From CAZEGV01 sp964511645 (GTDB taxonomy: Bacteria > Bacteroidota > Bacteroidia > Cytophagales > JAAEPT01), in the NCBI GenBank assembly GCA_964511645.1, contig CAZEGV010000025.1, positions 1 through 37,913 on the forward strand: a stretch of DNA of 37,913 nucleotides, read 5' to 3'. The position numbers were made by a program, and so were the translations under genes. Under the pieces are notes generated by a model. It saw only the letters and a list, made by a program, of their open reading frames with translations. It was not told the DNA's origin and did no database searches. Below, piece after piece: positions 34,064-37,913 of this stretch. The first letter of the stretch is position 1, and each line of letters starts with the position of its first letter.

Positions 34064-34113
34064 AACTAAGTTTAGAGTTTTAAAATTAACGATTTACTCT
34101 TTATTATATCCCA

Positions 34114-34143
34114 CAAAGATAAACAAAGGTAAGCATATCACAA
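34114..34143 (-). promoter_or_regulatory. Promoter of the T9SS cargo/XrtF operon
   Basis: On the minus strand TATCTTTG (34114-34121) and TTG (34141-34143) are separated by 19 bases, a full match to the Bacteroidota consensus. The leader would be about 45 bases. Confidence 0.7.
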
Positions 34144-34237
34144 GCTTTTATCAGAATAGTATTATACTAAAAAGAAAAGAGATTAAAAAACAAGCAATTA
34201 CCTAGCCAGAAAATAAAAATTTAACTTTTGCGAGTTG

Positions 34238-34346
34238 GCTTAGGGATCCCCTCGGCTTATTTGAAATCCTACCCGATTTTTTTATCGGGGAGATTGAGTA
34301 ACGATAGCCCATCCTCACGTCGTTTTTTCAGCGAGAGTGAGGAAGC
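34238..34346 (+). repeat. Dispersed modular intergenic element, copy 5 (short form)
   Basis: The head is GCTTAGGGATCCCCTCGG, then TTTGAAATCCT. The middle is reduced to a hairpin CCCGAT-TTTTTT-ATCGGG (34272-34289) with no TTCGACAA core. The tail GATTGAGTAACGATAGCCC leads into a hairpin with CCTCAC and GTGAGG arms (34313-34318 with 34337-34342) around TCG/CGA and a T run. It lies just behind the DUF4249 gene stop and may end that transcript; the rest of the 292-base gap holds the promoter of the T9SS gene. Confidence 0.65.
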
Positions 34347-34355
34347 CCAAGAAAA

Positions 34356-35216
34356 TCACTCTACAATTATCCGTTTAGTATGCACCTGACTAATCGCAAA
34401 ATAGCCTAATATTTGCTCTTTGCGGTTATTTATATTCCTCAAGTTACTAGTAACAGGGCCTGGAGGTGAATCAAACGGGTTACCTTCTATATTGGCTTGC
34501 TCCCAAAACTGAATCCAAAAGTCATGTACGTCTCTACTTAATGAGTAATGCTCCATCTCAACGGTATCGCCAATAGCATAAGACAGCCAAGTCATTGGGC
34601 GGTCAGTGATCTCACCTGTTAATACCGAGCCGTCATCCTCTACTTCCACAAATACATCTACGTATTTATCTGTTTTCCATGTTTTTAATATCCATTTATA
34701 AAATTCTTTATCATTATTATCTTTATGATAATTAACCAATAAATAGTTATCTTGGCTAGGATTTTCGGGATCAGGAAGAAAATCGCCTCCAGGCACATCT
34801 TCTTTTTTGACTGACCAAATACTATCAATCGGCTCTACGGCTACCATTTGTTCATAGTTTGATTCTATCGTTGTACCGCTAGACTCTATATGTAGTTTAT
34901 ACAAAACTCCCATTTGAGCAATAAACCCAACGTTGTAATACCTCCCCGTATTTCCTTCTTCTGTAAGTACTGTTTGATTTCCGTCTTTATCTTCAATGTA
35001 CACCAAAGCGTTATTTACTTTAGGTATTGCTCCTTTAGAGCTTAAACTTGAGGTTTTTGAGAGATAAACAAAGTTATGGATAGTATCTGCTTTATTGGTA
35101 AACTGTGCTTCGATTACAAAATGTGGCTCTCCATCGGGGAGATCTATAAAGATTGTTTTTTTGCATGACATCAAAAACAAAGTACTCAACAGCGTGATAT
35201 AAAATAGATTTTTCAT
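34356..35216 (-). CDS. DUF4249 family lipoprotein
   Basis: A 286-residue outer-membrane lipoprotein. The signal MKNLFYITLLSTLFLMSCKK places lipidation at Cys18, and IDLPDGEPHFVIEAQFTNKA follows, the N-terminal pattern of DUF4249 (CxxxIxIDLP...VVEGxITN). Later strands such as NNALVYIEDKDGNQTVL and TGRYYNVGFIAQMGVLYKLH (about 88-107) fit the same family. Members lie next to TonB-dependent receptors and probably bind substrate at the outer leaflet, as here: the gene is five bases after the receptor stop. No substrate can be named. Confidence 0.85.
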   Translation of the reverse strand: MKNLFYITLLSTLFLMSCKKTIFIDLPDGEPHFVIEAQFTNKADTIHNFVYLSKTSSLSSKGAIPKVNNALVYIEDKDGNQTVLTEEGNTGRYYNVGFIAQMGVLYKLHIESSGTTIESNYEQMVAVEPIDSIWSVKKEDVPGGDFLPDPENPSQDNYLLVNYHKDNNDKEFYKWILKTWKTDKYVDVFVEVEDDGSVLTGEITDRPMTWLSYAIGDTVEMEHYSLSRDVHDFWIQFWEQANIEGNPFDSPPGPVTSNLRNINNRKEQILGYFAISQVHTKRIIVE

Positions 35217-35221
35217 TTTCT

Positions 35222-37582
35222 TTAAAATTTAAAGTTATAAGTCACGGCAGGAAGAATTGTTCCTAAAATAGATAATTGCTCAACCTTAAGCTTATCAGGG
35301 TTATCATCATCTTGAGAGAAACTCCATGAGTAGGCATTTTTACGCCCATATAGGTTATAGATAGAGAATGTCCAACTTCCCTCCCATTGTCGTCCTTTCT
35401 TATGCTTGCCTTCAAGGGTAGCGGATAAGTCTAGACGGTGGTAGCTTGATATACGACCATTATTACGGCTCAAATAGTTAGGTATTGTTGTACCCCCATC
35501 TGCTGAGGAAATAGTGTAGCGACCATCTGGAAAAGAAATAGGTCGACCAGTACTATACAAGAAGCTAAGCCCTACATTTAACCTTTTAGTAATATCATAT
35601 GTTCCTACAAATGATATATCATGTGGCTTATCATAATTTGACTTATACCACTTGCCAAAATTAATAGTTTCTTGTGGAAATTTGCCTTCTATCTTACGCT
35701 CTGTACGAGATAAGGTATACGCCAACCAACCCGTAAATTTCCCTTTTTTCTTACGTATCATTATTTCTAAACCATACGCTCTACCTTTTCCCTGCAACAG
35801 CTCTGTCTCTATTGTTTGATTTAATAACAAATCAGCACCGTTTTTATAATCTAGTAAATTGTGCATTTGTTTGTAATACACTTCAGCCGAAAGCTCTACC
35901 TTGTCTTTCATCACATTACGAAAATACCCAACAGATACTTGATCTGCAGTGGCTGGTTTTATATACTCGTCACTCATTTTCCACACATCTAGTGGCAAAC
36001 TATTAGTTGTATTAGACACAAGGTGCAAGTTTTGACGCATTCTATTATAGCCACCTTTTATAGAACTCATCGAGTCTATTTTGTAACGGATACCAAAACG
36101 AGGCATCAAGCCATGGTAGTACTTAACTACCTCTCCTGATTTGTACTTTTTAGTTCCTGTCGCATTCTCTTCTTCTAGTGGTAAGCCTTCTTTATATTGC
36201 ACACTATTTAGCCCACCTAACACAGCCAAACCACTGTACCTCAAACCATAACTAATGCTTAACTTATTATTTACAGTCATTTCATCCGATATAAAAGCAC
36301 TCGCTACCACCGAACTTTCTTTATCTAAAGAAAATGATTTAAAGACATCTGCTATCTCTCCCTTTGACTCTACTTTGGCAGGTTTAAACCTGTAATAAGT
36401 CACATCTCCTCCATAGCGGATTTTATGGTGATTATTAATAATGTTAGTAAACTCTGTACGCACTTGATAATCTTTGATTACAGAAGTCCACTCAAAGAAG
36501 TTCGCAAAGTCAAACTTATAATTATAGTTGTTATAAGCGATATGAGTTTTCACAAAAGAGGAATCCTTAAAGCGATGAGACCAAGCTCCTACCACATTAC
36601 CATTACCAAAATCGAATCCGAATAAACCACCAAAATTAAAAAAATCACGTCCATAATAAGCCGAAACAGTTATCTTATCTTTACTCCCCAATCGATAAGC
36701 GAGTTTAGTATTAAAATCATGGAAATACGCTTTGGTTTTCTTTAAAGCATCAGTCTTAAAAAACCTCAAGAACTGATCCGCATAAGTACGCCGAGCCGAA
36801 ATAATAAACGAAGCAGTATCTTTTTTGATTGGACCTTCTAGCGTCAACCTACTAGACACTAAGCCAATTCCTCCTTGCCCATGAAACTTTTTATAATCTC
36901 CCTCTCGTTGCTTGACATCCAATACTGATGACAATCGACCACCATACCGAGCAGGGATAGAACCCTTGTATAATTTTAATTCATCTACAGCATCTGCATT
37001 AAAAACAGAAAAGAAACCGAATAAGTGAGACGAGCTATATATAGTTGCCTCATCCATCAAAATCAAATTTTGATCAATACCACCCCCTCTTACATTGAAC
37101 CCAGAAGCCCCTTCTCCAACAGTTGTCACTCCAGGTAGCAAAGTAATGGTCTTGATAATATCCACCTCACCCATAAAAGCAGGAATTTTCTTTATCTCTT
37201 CTATTTTCAATTCTTCGGTCCCCATTTCTATTTTATCTACATTTTCGGTAGATCTCTCTGCCCTTAGCTCTACTTTTTCCAACTCTACCACAGTAGTTGC
37301 AAGTAAAATATCATAAGTCATATCAGCCGATACAGTAATGCTTGCCAAATATTTTTTATAACCAAAAGAGGCACTTTCTACCGTATAAATCCCCGAAGTT
37401 ATTTTTATGCTGTACTTCCCATTTACATCTGATTGGGTAGATACAGCCCCTACTTTTATCATCGCAAAAGGAATCAAATCTTGAGAATAAGCATCTTTAA
37501 CAACACCTTTCACCGTATATTTTTGAGCGTAAATAAATGCTACACTACCAAAAAACAATACTACTACTAATAATTTCTTCAT
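35222..37582 (-). CDS. TonB-dependent receptor with carboxypeptidase-regulatory-like domain
   Basis: A 786-residue outer-membrane receptor. After the signal peptide (MKKLLVVVLFFGSVAFIYAQ) comes a carboxypeptidase-regulatory-like domain (about 22-95, TVKGVVKDAYSQDLIPFAMI). The plug follows (about 115-225), with TLLPGVTTVGEGASGFNVRG (about 147-166) and LYKGSIPARYGGRLSSVLDV. The remainder is a beta-barrel ending in the aromatic YNFKF. With the DUF4249 lipoprotein downstream it forms a receptor-lipoprotein pair distinct from SusC/SusD. The energy would come from TonB and an ExbB/ExbD complex such as that at 7.5-10.2 kb, though that link is only inference. Confidence 0.92.
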   Translation of the reverse strand: MKKLLVVVLFFGSVAFIYAQKYTVKGVVKDAYSQDLIPFAMIKVGAVSTQSDVNGKYSIKITSGIYTVESASFGYKKYLASITVSADMTYDILLATTVVELEKVELRAERSTENVDKIEMGTEELKIEEIKKIPAFMGEVDIIKTITLLPGVTTVGEGASGFNVRGGGIDQNLILMDEATIYSSSHLFGFFSVFNADAVDELKLYKGSIPARYGGRLSSVLDVKQREGDYKKFHGQGGIGLVSSRLTLEGPIKKDTASFIISARRTYADQFLRFFKTDALKKTKAYFHDFNTKLAYRLGSKDKITVSAYYGRDFFNFGGLFGFDFGNGNVVGAWSHRFKDSSFVKTHIAYNNYNYKFDFANFFEWTSVIKDYQVRTEFTNIINNHHKIRYGGDVTYYRFKPAKVESKGEIADVFKSFSLDKESSVVASAFISDEMTVNNKLSISYGLRYSGLAVLGGLNSVQYKEGLPLEEENATGTKKYKSGEVVKYYHGLMPRFGIRYKIDSMSSIKGGYNRMRQNLHLVSNTTNSLPLDVWKMSDEYIKPATADQVSVGYFRNVMKDKVELSAEVYYKQMHNLLDYKNGADLLLNQTIETELLQGKGRAYGLEIMIRKKKGKFTGWLAYTLSRTERKIEGKFPQETINFGKWYKSNYDKPHDISFVGTYDITKRLNVGLSFLYSTGRPISFPDGRYTISSADGGTTIPNYLSRNNGRISSYHRLDLSATLEGKHKKGRQWEGSWTFSIYNLYGRKNAYSWSFSQDDDNPDKLKVEQLSILGTILPAVTYNFKF

Positions 37583-37618
37583 TCTTATAAAACAATTAAA
37601 CTCATATCAAACCTACAA

Positions 37619-37648
37619 CAAAGACACACCAAAACAAAAGGGTTGCAA
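37619..37648 (-). promoter_or_regulatory. Promoter of the TonB receptor operon
   Basis: On the minus strand TGTCTTTG (37619-37626, one mismatch from TAnnTTTG) and TTG (37646-37648) are separated by 19 bases, with a leader of about 30 bases. Confidence 0.5.
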
Positions 37649-37668
37649 AAGGAATAATATTATTTTAT

Positions 37669-37858
37669 TTGGGAGTGTCATCACACGCCGAAAAAACGAG
37701 GTGATGTCGGGCTATTCGTTCTCGATTTTTTCTATTGTGTTTTCTCTGTGTTGAACTTTTGGTAGCAGTCATTATATTCTTGTAGCCAAAGCCCAATACT
37801 CTATGGTTATAGAAATAAACACAATAAAAAAAGATTTCCACTACTATCCCTCACGCAT
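37669..37858 (-). repeat. Dispersed modular intergenic element, copy 6
   Basis: Read on the minus strand it starts GCGTGAGGGATAGTAGTGGA and AATCTTTTTTT. The middle stem pairs ATTGTGTTT (37734-37742) with AAACACAAT (37817-37825), enclosing about 74 bases that replace the usual TTCGACAA core. The tail ATCGAGAACGAATAGCCCGAC leads to a hairpin with CATCAC (37679-37684) and GTGATG (37701-37706) arms around an A/T run, closing with CACTCCCAAAT. It takes up most of the region from the TonB receptor start to the window end. No gene was seen there. Confidence 0.7.
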
Positions 37859-37913
37859 TTTAAGACCGTTGCAAAACCCTTGTAGTCAATTCCCTCTTTT
37901 TATATCCGTTATT

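Overview
The window reads as chromosomal DNA of an AT-rich Bacteroidota, most likely a flavobacterium-like marine or environmental species. Supporting signs are a type IX secretion (T9SS) cargo protein, an exosortase of the XrtF type with its partner and a PID-CTERM substrate, a TonB-dependent receptor with a DUF4249 lipoprotein, an ExbB/ExbD/ExbD cluster, and several promoters of the Bacteroidota form (TTG, 19-21 bases, TAnnTTTG). Shine-Dalgarno sequences are not evident. I see no tRNA, rRNA, CRISPR array, phage gene or transposase.

Layout. 1-2.4 kb: a truncated alpha/beta hydrolase, then purK-purE (purine synthesis). 2.4-5.9 kb (minus strand): WD40 protein, DivIVA-domain protein, FolB and a TrpD-like phosphoribosyltransferase broken by a frameshift. 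5.9-7.5 kb (plus): phosphopantetheinyl transferase, redoxin-like exported protein, TerB-like protein. 7.5-10.2 kb (minus): ExbB, a four-span membrane protein and two ExbDs, a proton-driven energy module. 10.3-12.8 kb (minus): glycosyltransferase, polysaccharide deacetylase, TatD nuclease. 12.9-16.3 kb (minus): an operon of a secreted zinc metalloprotease and three lipoproteins; the first and third lipoproteins are paralogues and the third has an internal stop codon. 16.6-18.2 kb (minus): prs-rplY. 18.6-19.4 kb (plus): ndk and a small exported protein. 19.4-21.1 kb (minus): scpA and a flippase-like membrane protein. 21.3-28.2 kb (plus): an APC permease and a 1856-residue alpha-2-macroglobulin-like protein with a thioester motif. 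28.5-34.1 kb (minus): T9SS cargo, PID-CTERM mini-protein, XrtF, XrtF partner, KdsA and a DegT-type sugar aminotransferase, apparently one transcription unit. 34.4-37.6 kb (minus): TonB-dependent receptor and DUF4249 lipoprotein.

Two things stand out. First, six intergenic regions carry copies of one modular element: a conserved AGGGAT...GGAAATCC head, a variable-stem middle hairpin often capped by a TTCGACAA..TCA...TGACA core, and a conserved GGGAACGAA-AGCCCGAC linker followed by a hairpin. The arms of the hairpins differ between copies yet stay complementary, so structure appears to be kept rather than sequence. Second, the XrtF locus joins a T9SS cargo gene, an exosortase substrate, the sorting enzyme and envelope-sugar enzymes, with a hairpin terminator placed directly against the xrtF start codon. 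It is a good candidate for a coordinated surface-display system.

Three promoters (purK, ndk, glycosyltransferase) end only 4-5 bases before the start codon, implying leaderless or nearly leaderless transcripts. Frameshift, nonsense and truncation signs in three genes are either real decay or sequence errors and need read-level checking.
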